A stretch of 64,000 nucleotides of DNA from Hordeum vulgare subsp. vulgare (taxonomy: Eukaryota; Streptophyta; Magnoliopsida; Poales; Poaceae), in the NCBI RefSeq assembly GCF_904849725.1, contig NC_058521.1, forward strand, positions 428,810,676 to 428,874,675, in the 5' to 3' direction. The notes beneath the pieces are model-generated. The model searched no databases. It was not told the DNA's origin and saw only the letters and a list, made by a program, of their open reading frames with translations. Position numbers and translations under genes: made by a program. Positions 47,476 through 58,410 of this stretch are shown here, in pieces; the stretch's first letter is position 1; every line of letters starts with the position of its first letter.

Positions 47476-48872
47476 GATACGTCTCCGTCGTATCTACTTT
47501 TCCGAACTCTTTTGCCCTTGTTTTGACTCTAATTTGCATAATTTGAATGGAACTAACCCGGACTAACACTGTTTTCAGCAGAATTGCCATGGTGTTGTTT
47601 TTGCGCAGAAATAAAAGTTCTCGGAATGACCTAAAAATTTATGGAGAATTTTTCTGGAATTTATGAAAAATACTGGCGCAAGAATTAACGGAGGAAGTGG
47701 AGCCGTGAGCCCACAAGCCCACCAGGCACGCCCCCTAGCCGCGGTTGGCAGGCTTGTGGGGCCCACAAAGGTCCACCGCCTCCAAATCCAGCTCTATTTA
47801 GTGTGTCTCGCCCGAAAAAAATCAAGTAAAAGAGTTCACTGCGTTTTACGATACGGAGGCGCCGCCACCTCGTGTTCTTCATCTGGAGGGCAGATCTGGA
47901 GTCCGTTTTGGGCTCTCGAGAGGGGAGATCGTCGCCATCGTCATCATCAACCTTCCTTCATCGCCAATTCCATGATGCTCTTCACCGTTCATGAGTAATC
48001 TCATCGTAGGTTTGCTGTACGGTGATGGGTTGGATGATATCTATCATGTAATCGAGTTAGTTTTGACAGGGATTGATCCCTAGGATCCACTATGTTCTGA
48101 GATTGATGTTGCTACTACTTTGCCATGCTTAATGCATGTCACTAGGGCCCGAGTGCCATGATTTCAGATCTGAACCTATTATGTTGTCGCCAATATATGT
48201 GTGTTCTTGATCCTATCTTGCAAGTTGTAGTCACCTACTCTGTGTTATGACCCGACAACCCCGGAGTGACAATAGCCGGAACCACTCCCGGAGATGACCA
48301 TAGTATGATGAGTTCATGTATTCACCAAGTGTTAATGCGTTGGTCCGGTTCTTTATTACAAGGAGAACCTTAATATCCCGTAGTTTCCATTAGGACCCCG
48401 CTGCCACGGGAGGGATGGACAATAGATGTCATGCAAGTTCTTTTCCCTAAGCACGTATGACTACATACGCGATACATGCCTACATTAGATTGACGAACTG
48501 GAGCTAGTTACTTATCTCTCCGTGTTATAACTGTTGCATGATAAATAGCATCCGGCATAATCATCCATCACCGATCCAATGCCTACGAGTCTTTTCCTAC
48601 TGGTCCTTGCTACGTTACTTTGCCGCTACTGCTGTCACTGCTACTGCTGTTACTCTGCTGCTACTGGTTACTATTGCTACTACTGCTATCATACTACTCT
48701 GCTACTGATACTTTGCTGCAGATACTAAATCTTTCAGGTGTGGTTGAATTGACAACTCAACTGCTAATACTTGAGAATATTCTTTGGCTTCCCCTTGAGT
48801 CGAATCAATAAATTTGGGTTGAATACTCTACCCTCGAAAATTGTTGCGATCCCCCATACTTGTGGGTTATCA
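47476..48872 (+). repeat. Element J 5' LTR
   Basis: 1397 bp, starting tgatacgtctccgtcg and ending gggttatca. A low-complexity (CTA/CTG)n tract lies at about 48620-48730. Confidence 0.85.
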
Positions 48873-48883
48873 AGACTATTTTC

Positions 48884-48900
48884 TGGCGCCTTTGCGGGGG
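48884..48900 (+). other. Primer-binding site, tRNA-Asp type
   Basis: tggcgcctttgcggggg differs at two positions from the perfect tRNA-Asp complement. It lies 11 nt after the LTR end. Confidence 0.8.
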
Positions 48901-48951
48901 AAGCACATCTATATTCTTTGAGTCACTTGGGATTTACGTCTGCTGGTCACA

Positions 48952-50541
48952 ATGAGGAATCCGAAATATCCAAGAACTAAAGTCTTGCCCTCAACTACGA
49001 GGACAGGTAAGGAACTGCCATCTAGCTATGCACTTGATTCACCTTTAGTTATGAGTAAGTTTGCGACACCACCTCCTGCTAGAAATCTTGATATGTCACC
49101 TGTGCTTGATGATGCTACTTCTGCTACCCATGATGCTTATGATGATGCTATGCTTGATACTGCTTTGCTTGATGATGCTATGCTTGATACTGCTTTGCCA
49201 CTTGGTGCATTCCTTGATGCACAAATTGCTAGAGTTGCTGCTAGATGTGATGATACTTCTGAAACTGTTGATACTATTGAAGTAGAACCTGCTATTATGC
49301 CTGAATTGCGTGATATGCCTGAGCGTTATGTTATGGAGGGAGAGATACCTGAGGATTTTCTTGCATGTAAGGATAGCTATGATGTTGAGAATTTATTGCG
49401 CAACTGGAAAGAAAAATCTCTGAACGCTAGGATGAAATACGACCCGAAGTTTTCTACTTCGCCTATCTTTGTGAGCGATAAGGATTATGAATTCTCTGTC
49501 GACCCTGAGTTAATCACTCTGGTCGAGTCTGATCCTTTTGATGGTTATGAGTCTGAAATGGTTGTAGCCCATCTTACCAAACTGCACGATATAGCCACCC
49601 TATTCACTAGTGAGGAAAAGATCCGCCACTACTATATCCTTAAGCTGTTTCCTTTCTCACTAAAGGATGATGCTAAGACCTGGTTCACTTCTCTTGCTCC
49701 TGGTTGTGTGCGTAGCCCCCAGGATATGGTCTACTACTTCTCTGAAAAATATTTCCCTGCCCATAAGAAGCAAGCTGCCTTGCAAGAAATGTACAACTTT
49801 GCTCAAGCTGAGGAAGAGAGTCTCCCACAAGCTTGGGGGAGGCTCGTCCAGCTACTGAATGCTTTGCCTGATCACCCTCTTGAGAAGAATGAAATACTTG
49901 ATATCTTCTATAATGGACTTACCGATGCTTCTAGAGACCACCTAGATAGTTGTGCTGGTTGTGTTTTTAGGGAACGAACCGTAGAACAAGCTGAAATTCT
50001 ATTGAATAACATCTTGTGCAATGAGAATGCTTGGACTATTCCCGAACCACCTCCTAAGCCAACTCTGAAGAAAAGAGGTATTCTATTCCTCAGTCCTGAA
50101 GATATGCAAGAAGCTAAGAAATATATGCGAGAGAAAGGCATTAAATCTGAAGATGTCAAAAATCTACCACCTATCGAAGAGATCCATGGTCTTGATAACC
50201 TGATACAGGTAGTAGAAGTAAATTCTCTGCGTAGGTTTGATGAGAGTGATATTCCTTTTGATAAACCTGCTAGCTTATGCGTGGATGAATTTGATAACTT
50301 TGTTGCCAAACAACAAAGTTTCAATGATTATGTCAGCGGACAATTGGAACAGAATGCTCGTATGCTTAATCATTTAAGTGCTTGTGTGGACAGAAACGTC
50401 AATGATCTTAAGCTTCTGAGTAAACATGCCTCTATGGTTACTACTCAGGTAGAACAAGTACTTAAGGCTCAAAATGACTTGCTCAATGAGCTGAATAACA
50501 ATTCTGTCAGAGTCTTCACTAGAGGCGATAGAATGATCTAG
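48952..50541 (+). CDS. Athila-type Gag of element J
   Basis: An open frame of 529 codons starting MRNPKYPRTK 51 nt after the primer-binding site. Residues 45-95 hold a low-complexity Asp/Ala/Leu stretch with two DDAMLDTAL units. The Retrotrans_gag-like capsid domain lies at about residues 205-345, with LKDDAKTWFTSLAPG at about 235 and FSEKYFPAHKK and EILDIFYNGL after it. It would assemble the RNA-containing particle in the cytoplasm. No zinc knuckle is visible. The frame ends at TAG (50539-50541) and continues in the same frame into the protease region, so in the ancestor Gag and protease were one protein. This is the longest intact frame in the window. Confidence 0.88.
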   Translation: MRNPKYPRTKVLPSTTRTGKELPSSYALDSPLVMSKFATPPPARNLDMSPVLDDATSATHDAYDDAMLDTALLDDAMLDTALPLGAFLDAQIARVAARCDDTSETVDTIEVEPAIMPELRDMPERYVMEGEIPEDFLACKDSYDVENLLRNWKEKSLNARMKYDPKFSTSPIFVSDKDYEFSVDPELITLVESDPFDGYESEMVVAHLTKLHDIATLFTSEEKIRHYYILKLFPFSLKDDAKTWFTSLAPGCVRSPQDMVYYFSEKYFPAHKKQAALQEMYNFAQAEEESLPQAWGRLVQLLNALPDHPLEKNEILDIFYNGLTDASRDHLDSCAGCVFRERTVEQAEILLNNILCNENAWTIPEPPPKPTLKKRGILFLSPEDMQEAKKYMREKGIKSEDVKNLPPIEEIHGLDNLIQVVEVNSLRRFDESDIPFDKPASLCVDEFDNFVAKQQSFNDYVSGQLEQNARMLNHLSACVDRNVNDLKLLSKHASMVTTQVEQVLKAQNDLLNELNNNSVRVFTRGDRMI

Positions 50542-51684
50542 GAACCTTTGTATCCTGAGGGTCATCCGAGGATAATTGAACAAGATTCTCAAGGAGTCAG
50601 CACTAATGCACCTAGTCATCCTAGAAAGAAGAAGAAAGATGATAGGGATTTGCATGCTAGCAACCCTGTTGCTGCTACACCTGAGAGTCCAAACGATGTC
50701 TCTGTCTCAGATGCTGAAACACAATCTGGTGACGAACATGAGCCTAATGATAATATCAATAGTGATGTTCATGAAGATCCTCAACCTAGCAATGATAAGG
50801 ATGTGGAGATTGAACCTGTTGATCTTGATAACCCACAGCCTAAGAGTAGAAGATATGATAAGAATGACTTCATTGCTAGGAAGCGTGGTAAAGAAAGGGA
50901 ACCATGGGTTCAGAAACCCATGCCCTTTCCTCCCAAACCATCCAAGAAAAAAGATGGTGAGGATTTTGAGCAGTTTGTTGAAATGATTAGACCTGTCTTT
51001 CTGCAAATGCGTTTGATAGATATGCACAAAATGTCTCCGTATGCTAAGTACATGAAGGATATTGTGACTAATAAGAGAAGGATACCTGAGGTTGAGATTT
51101 CCACCATGCTCGCTAATTATACCTTCAAGGGTGGAACTCCTAAGAAACTAGGTGATCCCGGTGTGCCCACTATACCTTGCTCCATTAAAGGCAACTATGT
51201 TAGAACTGCTTTATGCGACCTTGGAGCCGGTGTTAGTGTTATGCCTCTCTATCTTTATCGTAGACTTGAACTGGATAAGTTGACACCCACTGAAATCTCT
51301 CTGCAAATGGCCGACAAATCAACTGCTTTCCCTATCTGCATTTGCGAGGATTTGCCTGTTGTGGTTGATAGCATCACTATCTTAACATACTTTGTTATTC
51401 TAGATATTCCCAAGGACGATACCATGGCGGTTATCCTCGGAAGACCCTTTTTAAACACTGCAGGGGCTGTTATAGATTGCAACAAAGGAAATGTCCCTTT
51501 CCATGTCAACGATAACGAGCATACGGTGCACTTCCCGAAGAAACAATATCGAGTACATTGCATCAATGCTATCGAAAAAACTTCATCGATTCTTATTGGG
51601 AGCTTTGAATGCCCAATTCCTCCTGTTAAGATGAAGTATGATTTGCTTGTTGGGGAGATACACATCCCCATTGAGGTGACCTAG
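50542..51684 (+). pseudogene. Element J protease region (pol truncated)
   Basis: It is in the same frame as Gag and directly follows the TAG. The first internal Met is at 50548, but a start there is unlikely in the native element. The N-terminal half is acidic and charged (..SDAETQSGDEHEPND..), with a conserved block EPWVQKPMPFPPKP. The retropepsin-like domain has LCDLGAGVSVMP, with Asp at residue 224 counted from 50548, and later VILGRPFLNTAG, the second hallmark of the fold. The usual Asp-Thr/Ser-Gly is Asp-Leu-Gly, as is common in Athila elements. It ends at 51684, where the element is cut, so RT and the rest are lost. Confidence 0.85.
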
Positions 51685-53594
51685 TAAACTAAGGAGGGCA
51701 GCAAATTGCACATCACCGCCCACAAAAACTTTTGTGTTCTACTCGACATAACATCTACGCATGAACCTAGCTCATGATGCCACTGTTAGGGAACGTCGCA
51801 AGGGAAACAAAAAATTTCCTACGCGCACGAAGACCTATCATGGTGATGTCCATCTACAAGAGGGGATTTCCGATCTACGTACCCTTGTAGATCGCACAGC
51901 AGGAAGCGTTAAGAAACGCGGTTTATGTAGTGGAACGTCCTCATGTCCCTCGATCCGCCCCGCGAGCCGTCCCACGAACCGTCCCGTGATCCGTCCCACG
52001 ATCCGCTCCGATCTAGTGCCGAACGGACGACACCTCCGCATTCAGCACATGTATAGCTTGATGACGATCTCCACCTTCTTGATCCAACAGAGAGGGGGCG
52101 GAGAGGTAGAAGAGTTCTCCGGCAGCATGACGGTGCGCCGGTGGTGGTGATGATCTACTCCGGCAGGGCTTCGCCTAAGCTTCGAAGAAATACGATCTAG
52201 AGGAAAAACTGCGTGGTATAGGGTCGAGCAGCACGTGGCAAAGTTGTGTCTCAAAAACCCTCAATACCTCTAGTATATATAGGAGGGAGGGAGGGGAGGA
52301 GGCAGCCTCAAACCCTCAAGGTTTGGCCGAAATTGGAGGTGGAGGAGTCCTACTCCAATCCTACTTGGAGTAGGATTCCACCTTCCCACTTGGAAACTCT
52401 TTCCACCTTGTGTTTTTCCTTCTCAAACCTTATGGGCCTTAGTGGGAACTTATTCCAGCCCACTAGGGGATGGTTTATATCTTCCCATAGCCCATGAGAC
52501 CCCTTGGGGCGTGACACCACTCCCGATGGTCCCCGGCACCCCTCCCGGCACTCCCGGTACACTACCGATGAGCCCGAAACTTTTCCGGTGACCAAAACAG
52601 GACTTCCTATATATCAATCTTTACCTCCGGACCATTAAGGAGCTCCTCGTGACGTCCTGGATCTCATCTGGGCCTCCGAACAACTTTCGGTTACCAACAC
52701 ATATAACTCAACCATACCGAAACATCATCGAACCTTAAGTGTGCAGACCCTGCGGGTTCGAGAACTATGTAGACATGACCCGAGACACTCCTTGGTCAAT
52801 ATCCAATAGCGGGACCTGGATGCCCATATTGGATCCTACATATTCTCCAAAGATCTTATCGGTTGAACCTCAGTGTCAAGGATTCATAAAATCCCGTATG
52901 TCATTCCCTTTGTCCTTCGGCATGTTACTTGCGAGAGATTTGATCGTCGGTATCCGCATACCTATTTCAATCTCGTTACTGGCAAGTCTCTTTACTCGTT
53001 CCGTAATAAAAGATCCTGTGACTTACAATTAGTCACATTGCTTGCAAGGCTTGTGTGTGATGTTGTATTACCGAGTGGGCCCCGAGATACCTCTCCGTCA
53101 CACGGAGTGACAAATCCCAGTCTTGATCCATACTAACTCGACGGACACCTTCGAAGATACTTGTAGAGCATATTTATAGTCACCCATTTACGTTGTGACG
53201 TTTGATACACACAAGGTATTCCTCCGGTGCCAGTGAGTTATATGATCTCATGGTCATAGGAACAAATACTTGACACGCAGAAAACTATAGCAATAAAACG
53301 ACACGATCAATATGCTACGTTCATAGTTTGGGTCTTGTCCATCACATGATTCTCCTAGTTATGTGATCCCGTTATCGAGTAACAACACTTGCCTATGGTC
53401 AGGAAACCTTGACCATCTTTGATCAACGAGCTAGTCAACTAGAGGCTTACTAGGGATAGTGTTTTGTCTATGTATCCACACAAGTATTGTGTTTCCAATC
53501 AATACAATTATAGCATGGATAATAAACGATTATCATGAACAAAGAAATACAATAATAACTAATTTATTATTGCCTCTAGGGCATATTTCCAACA
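51685..53594 (-). mobile_element. Element L: Angela/BARE/WIS copia, 5' LTR and leader start
   Basis: On the minus strand: LTR (53594-51784), primer-binding site (51782-51766, TGGCATCATGAGCTAGG, a decayed TGGTATCAGAGC), then about 80 bp of the typical leader (GGTTCATGCGTAGATG.. to TGCTGCCCTCC) and an abrupt end at about 51685. Internal region and 3' LTR are lost. Flanks gccac and cgcaa do not match, as expected for a truncated copy. Confidence 0.88.
51784..53594 (-). repeat. Element L 5' LTR
   Basis: 1811 bp, plus-strand edges tgttagggaacg and catatttccaaca, the reverse of solo LTR H. A TATA-like site gtatatatag lies at 52273-52282 and reads towards lower coordinates. Confidence 0.9.
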
Positions 53595-53714
53595 CGCAAC
53601 ACCCTAGACCCCAGGTCATCCCCTTGACTCCCCGAGCGCCGCCGCCGCTAGGACTCGCTGTCGTCGATGAAATCTGCTCCTTCGTCATCGCCGTAGCCGA
53701 ACCGTCACCGAGCT
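53595..53714. other. Unassigned GC-rich stretch
   Basis: 120 bp of sequence unlike its neighbours (gcgccgccgccgctagg, gtcgtcgatg..), between the Angela LTR and the D array. It is too short to call. It could be target DNA that predates the insertions. Confidence 0.3.
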
Positions 53715-56702
53715 TGTAGCGACCCGACTCAAGACGAGTCAAGCCTCTATGTTTCTGTGCCATCCCTGGATCAGTATGCTGGCACCCACAGTACATCAAT
53801 GTATATATCAAAGTGCAATCACATGTTAATAGCGTAAAACTGATATATACCTTAAATATTTCAGCGGAAGCAGTCAAGGGAGTGGAGTCCCAATAAACAC
53901 CAATGGCAAGTTGAGTGTAGACCGTAACCCTGAATCGTACTCTTACTCGTCGAAGAAAAAAATATCTGCAACATAAGACGTAGCAGTCGTGTAGGTCAGC
54001 ATATTGAATATGCCGGCAAGTCACATAAGAGAGGGGTGAAAAGTAATCATCTATACTATATGCATATATGGCAGGTGGGGCTATAAGTTTTTAGCAAAAA
54101 GCATGTTTTCTCCTACATCCAGAGAGGGCTAAAAGCAAAATGTTACTACATTGTTGGTTGTTAACGAGATGGTTCCACCAACCAATTCTCGTACCCATGT
54201 TGTCAATAATACCCACATCAATATTATTATTTGTGTTGAGAATTTCAGATAACTTCAGTTCCTTTGGCTCAAGTTGTCCATGACCGTGGACACGGCTAAT
54301 CGATTAGGTTTGAGTACTCTGCAGAGTTTTGCACACGTTCCCCACAAGATTTGATCGCCTCCGAGTATGTCCTCGCACTTCAGGGTGTTTGAAGACCGGA
54401 TTATCAAAACATGGTCTTTCAACGGGTCCCTGTGAATCCATGTCGGTGCCCATCCATTCCTACCGTTCTTCTACATCTGCTAGCAACGCCTGTCCAGAGT
54501 CGCCGCGTTGTCCAACCAAGCCAGAGCCCATAATGACTTGTGGCTGTGCAGGTAAGCCTTGGGTCTTGAAAATATCCGTCCGTCTCTTTGAGCCTGGGTG
54601 AAGCTTTCCGCAGGATGTCATGGCCGTCCCCAGCATCCCGGGCATCCACTGGGTTCTCCAGGGAGCCGATCAACCGTCCTTCACCCAGAGTTGCATTGCG
54701 TCCGAGGTCTTGAAAATCTTGTCTTAACCGGTCTTGATTATTTAATCAACCTCGCATCACTCGTGTTATGCACTCAACCGAATTCCCGTCTACTCAAGCA
54801 TAGCAATATGAAATTTGTCGTCCCGCGCCAAGTATCGGGGTTGTTTTGTGCCTACCACATGATACTACAACTTATACTAAAATTTCCAAGTACCTAAGCA
54901 GCATGCAATTGGGCATAGGATGGTAGAACTACGATGCATAAAACATAGGTGATAGTATGATCAAAGTGACTTGCCTGGTGATGTTGACGAAGAAGAATTT
55001 CTCGAGAAAATAACTTGATAGACTACTCGTCACTCTACGATGAAATCTATATAACAAACATATCATTCACATAGGCACTCATACTAGCAATCATTCTAGC
55101 AATCAAAACGAAGAAGAGAGCGAATAGGAAACCGAAAGAAAACTTCAAATAAGGCTAGGGAGTCTTCTACTACGTCAAACACTAAATAGTTTTTGTCTAA
55201 CAGAAAATAATAACAAGGAACTAATACATAAATCTAACTAAGATAAAATAAAGTATTTTTCACAAAACTTTTTGAAAGTATTCCCAAACGGGATTTGAAA
55301 CAATGCGGAAACCAATTGGAAGTTACTAAGGAACTAGAATTGATTTCGTGAACACAAATAAATATAAATAAAAACTTGTTGCAAAACTACTGTTAACTAA
55401 CATAAACAAAACATAATAATCTTTCTGAAATAATAAGGAAAATATTTTAAAAACAAATTTAGAAAACGAATTAGCCGAAATCTTAAAAGAGGTGAAACAG
55501 AAATTGTTTCACATGAAACAGTGAGTTAAAATACTCAAACAAATCTGAAATTTTGACCACTGATAAATAAGATCACTAGTGATCAGTACCAAAAGGAATC
55601 AAATTAAAAGCTATTTTTAAACTCTTGGAATAGGCAAAATAAGGTTTAAACTAAATCTGATCTAACTTATATTTGAAAATTTGGGAGGAACCGAAGGGTG
55701 GATGGTGACGGGGTGGCAAGGGGGTGGCGGTGGAGTGTTGGAGGAGGGGCCGAAGGGTGGAGAGGTGGCGGCAGGGGTGCCAGTAGGGCGAGGTGGAGAT
55801 GGGGTGGCAGGGGGTGACGAGGTGGAGAAGCTCCTGTGAACTCTCTGGTGGTCAACTCCGGCGAGATGGCGCGCGAGCTAGAGGCGAGTAGAGGGGGTTC
55901 TCTCGGGAAAAATGGAGAGAGGGGGATGGTGGGAATTTGTAGGCGGTCTCGGATGGCGTCCGAAAGGAAGGAGGAGGGAGATCGGGGAGGAGAGGATTCC
56001 TTCCTCCATGGATGGAAAGCTACTGTAACGTGAGGGAGAGAGAGGTAGGAGATGATCCTCTGTTGGGCCAAATTTGGAAAGCTCTTAATGGGCCACCTCC
56101 TATTTCCTAATAAAAGTGATTCTATTCCTATTTTCAAAACTAGGAAACTAAAACGTTAAAAAGGAAATCAAATCAATTCGGAATAAAGAGTTTTTATATA
56201 CTAAAATTATCAGAAAAATAAAATATAGATGATGGGCATTTTTCCACGGAAAAAATAAAAACTTCAGAAAAAATTATTTTCACAAAATTGCCTAAAAGAT
56301 TTATTTTCTTTTGCAAATAATTTTCAAATGACCCACTAAGTTTGAGGGTTCAATTAACTTTCAAAATGCCCATGGGTTCGAGGGTCATGTTCCTCCGCTC
56401 TAGAATGTATTTCCCGGCATTTTGTTGCATGTAGAAAACGAATGGAAATTGCAAAAGAATTCAATGCAAATATCTCCGTTCAAATTCTTTATAGTTGAAG
56501 AAGTCATGTCATCTTGTCTCTTTGCTTCTAAAATATTGAATTTGAATTCACCGGAGAAGGGGAAAGTCATTTTATTCCCTCTCATTCAAAAGTTTCGAAA
56601 AGTTTCAAATTTCACACAAGTTTCAGTCACTCAGCAAACAAACAAACAATCAATCTAATAATTATATTAACATTCCAAAATTTATAATTTTGGGATGTTA
56701 CA
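53715..56702 (-). repeat. Element D LTR 1
   Basis: 2988 bp, plus-strand edges tgtagcgaccc and gggatgttaca. A GC-rich block lies at 55680-56040. Open frames in it are not conserved (see rejected items). Confidence 0.92.
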
Positions 56703-57624
56703 AACTACCACACTTAAAATGAATCTCGTCCTCGAGATTCGAAGAGGCTAGAAAGAAAGGTTAGGGTTTGGGGGTCTTCTAACAAATCCAATCTCCGGCA
56801 AGGTGGGATGCTACCACACTTAAAATGAAAGATACTGGTCCCTCAAAATGCTTTAACGATCCTCTAGGTTTTGGCAACTGACATCGCACAGTCTTCATAT
56901 TAAATCCTTTGGTGATGCTCTCCTGTTGATATAAGATTCTTCCATCACTGGGTCTTCTTAACTGACAGTCTCGTGGTCAATTCTAAATAACATATCGATG
57001 GTTCTCATGGTGGTCTACCATTTGTGGTTATCCTGCAGAGAAAGGGGTCTTGGTTTCATCCTCACCGTAAAATTTCTTACGCGTGACAACAGGTGCCATG
57101 TACATGGGGCTTTCATCATACCATTCTAAGGCTTAAACAAAAGCTTCAAAGAACGTCGTCTCTCTCTATGGGTAAGTCTCTCAGATTTACCATTCCGAAT
57201 AGCAAGATAAATGATAAGAGTAAGTCGTCATGGTGATCAATCCATTCCGCACCCAAATCATTTCTCTGTATAAGGTTTAGCGAATCTCGCGTCCTAACAC
57301 TTGGGCATCCTCACAAGCGTTGCAGAATTTCTCTTGTCCACGAACGAAGTTCGGATAATCCGTTGGTTCTGCAAGCTGAACGAAACATCTATCGTATCTT
57401 CACAACTCTCAGGCTTTCGTATGCTCCTAAGAAAATGTTTGCTGATCCATCATAGCTTCTTCCATAAATCATATTCATTTCATAATCAATCCTTTATTAC
57501 ATCCTTAATTTATCCTCAAAAACTCCAATTCAAAAGTACTTTATTACAAATGCTGCCATCCACATGGTTCGGTATGGTCAAGCATTTCTGCCAACTTTAT
57601 TCATCTGCCTCTCTTGGAGGTACT
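56703..57624 (-). other. Element D 3' noncoding region
   Basis: About 0.92 kb between ORF2 and LTR 1. Beside the LTR are the polypurine-like tract (AAGTGTGGTAGTT on the minus strand), a perfect inverted repeat gaatctcg-tcct-cgagattc (56721-56740) containing the ctcgtcctcgag box, and a second copy of the motif ctaccacacttaaaatgaa at 56811-56829. The open frame at 57301-57843 on the plus strand overlaps ORF2 and is not called. Confidence 0.7.
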
Positions 57625-58080
57625 TTAGTTCCACTCGAACTTTCCGAGGTGCTCCTTGAAATCATCCATCTTTTGCTTCATCATGGTGGTCATGAGCTTC
57701 ATCTCCATCATCTCCGTACGTACCTCACTCAGGTATTCCTGGGTATGACGGAGTCTTGCTTCAAGTATTTCTCCGATCTGACGTATGGCTTCCATGGCAG
57801 CTTCACGAACAGCATCAAAGAAGGTTGCTCGTGGTACACGTGAAATGAAAAAGTATTGCCCCATAGTCTTTGGACAAACTCCTTTCACATGGTGGAGGTG
57901 TACTTCCACGTACCAAAGTTCTACTCCACTTTCCATGAATGGGTAGCCTTTGTAGACTGCATCTCCTTCAAGATGAATGTGCTTCATCATGTCCTTCAGG
58001 ATTTTCGGGTAATCATGCTCACTGGTCAGGGTCATGATCGTTTCTGGGCCCTTGAGGAATGACTCGTAGAGAGTTGTCAT
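57625..58080 (-). CDS. Element D ORF2, unknown function, dsRBD-like layout
   Basis: 151 codons, MTTLYESF.. to ..GKFEWN. I do not recognise a family with certainty. The predicted order is helix (YPKILKDMMKHI, residues about 24-35), strands (AVYKGYPFM; GVELWYVEVHLH; QYFFISRV), then a helix FFDAVREAAMEAIRQIG (about 86-105). That alpha-beta-beta-beta-alpha order and the Ala-rich last helix recall double-stranded-RNA-binding domains. It closes with a Met/Lys/Glu-rich probable coiled coil (about 106-148). It lies downstream of gag on the same strand, in the place of pol. The partial second copy (63793-64000) keeps the frame; the one difference I can see in the overlap (57715) is silent. Confidence 0.65.
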   Translation of the reverse strand: MTTLYESFLKGPETIMTLTSEHDYPKILKDMMKHIHLEGDAVYKGYPFMESGVELWYVEVHLHHVKGVCPKTMGQYFFISRVPRATFFDAVREAAMEAIRQIGEILEARLRHTQEYLSEVRTEMMEMKLMTTMMKQKMDDFKEHLGKFEWN

Positions 58081-58410
58081 CTGCAGGTGTCAGTAAATAG
58101 GTACTTAAAGGAATGTATGTGTCTCCTTGGTAATCATGGTACATTCCTTCTCAGTGGATCCTGTGGGTTTACCGATTACTACCACACTTAAAATGAATTA
58201 TACTCATGCCTGCATAGACCATATTTTCTCATATCTTCATAATTGTTCAGAGATCATGGTTCGAAGAGAAATAACGCATACAGTTTCAACATAGGCAATC
58301 ATGAGGCAATAAATTCCATTTATTCATGATGTTATTACAATCTCACGGACTTCTGTTACAATTTTTTTCACTCCATGATCTCATGAAAAACAAGAGTTCT
58401 GCATATTACA
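58081..58410 (-). other. Element D spacer between gag and ORF2
   Basis: 330 bp without a frame. It contains a third copy of the polypurine-region motif ctaccacacttaaaatgaa at 58179-58197. Confidence 0.6.

Larger units (their letters stand above)
47476..51684 (+). mobile_element. Element J: Athila-type gypsy, 5' half
   Basis: LTR (47476-48872), primer-binding site (48884-48900), gag (48952-50541) and protease region (50542-51684), all on the plus strand. RT, RNase H, integrase and the 3' LTR are missing. At about 51685 the sequence changes abruptly to the leader of Angela-type element L. The family resembles Triticeae Sabrina/WHAM-type Athila elements; that naming is from memory. Confidence 0.85.

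Noticed and set aside
48620..48811. Leu-rich ORF with a possible membrane segment
   Set aside because: It is encoded by a (CTA/CTG)n low-complexity tract in the J LTR.
53601..53620. Shared word gaccccaggt at 40341 and 53610
   Set aside because: Only about ten bases and different flanks; the first is at the H insertion site, so the match looks like chance.
55667..56137. Proline-rich 156-codon ORF on the minus strand in D LTR 1
   Set aside because: The sister LTR has a stop in the same place (split at 61849-62037 and 62119-62319). The frame comes from GC-rich LTR sequence.
57301..57843. 180-codon ORF on the plus strand in D
   Set aside because: It is antisense to ORF2 and the 3' region of an element that reads on the minus strand, and has no recognisable motif.
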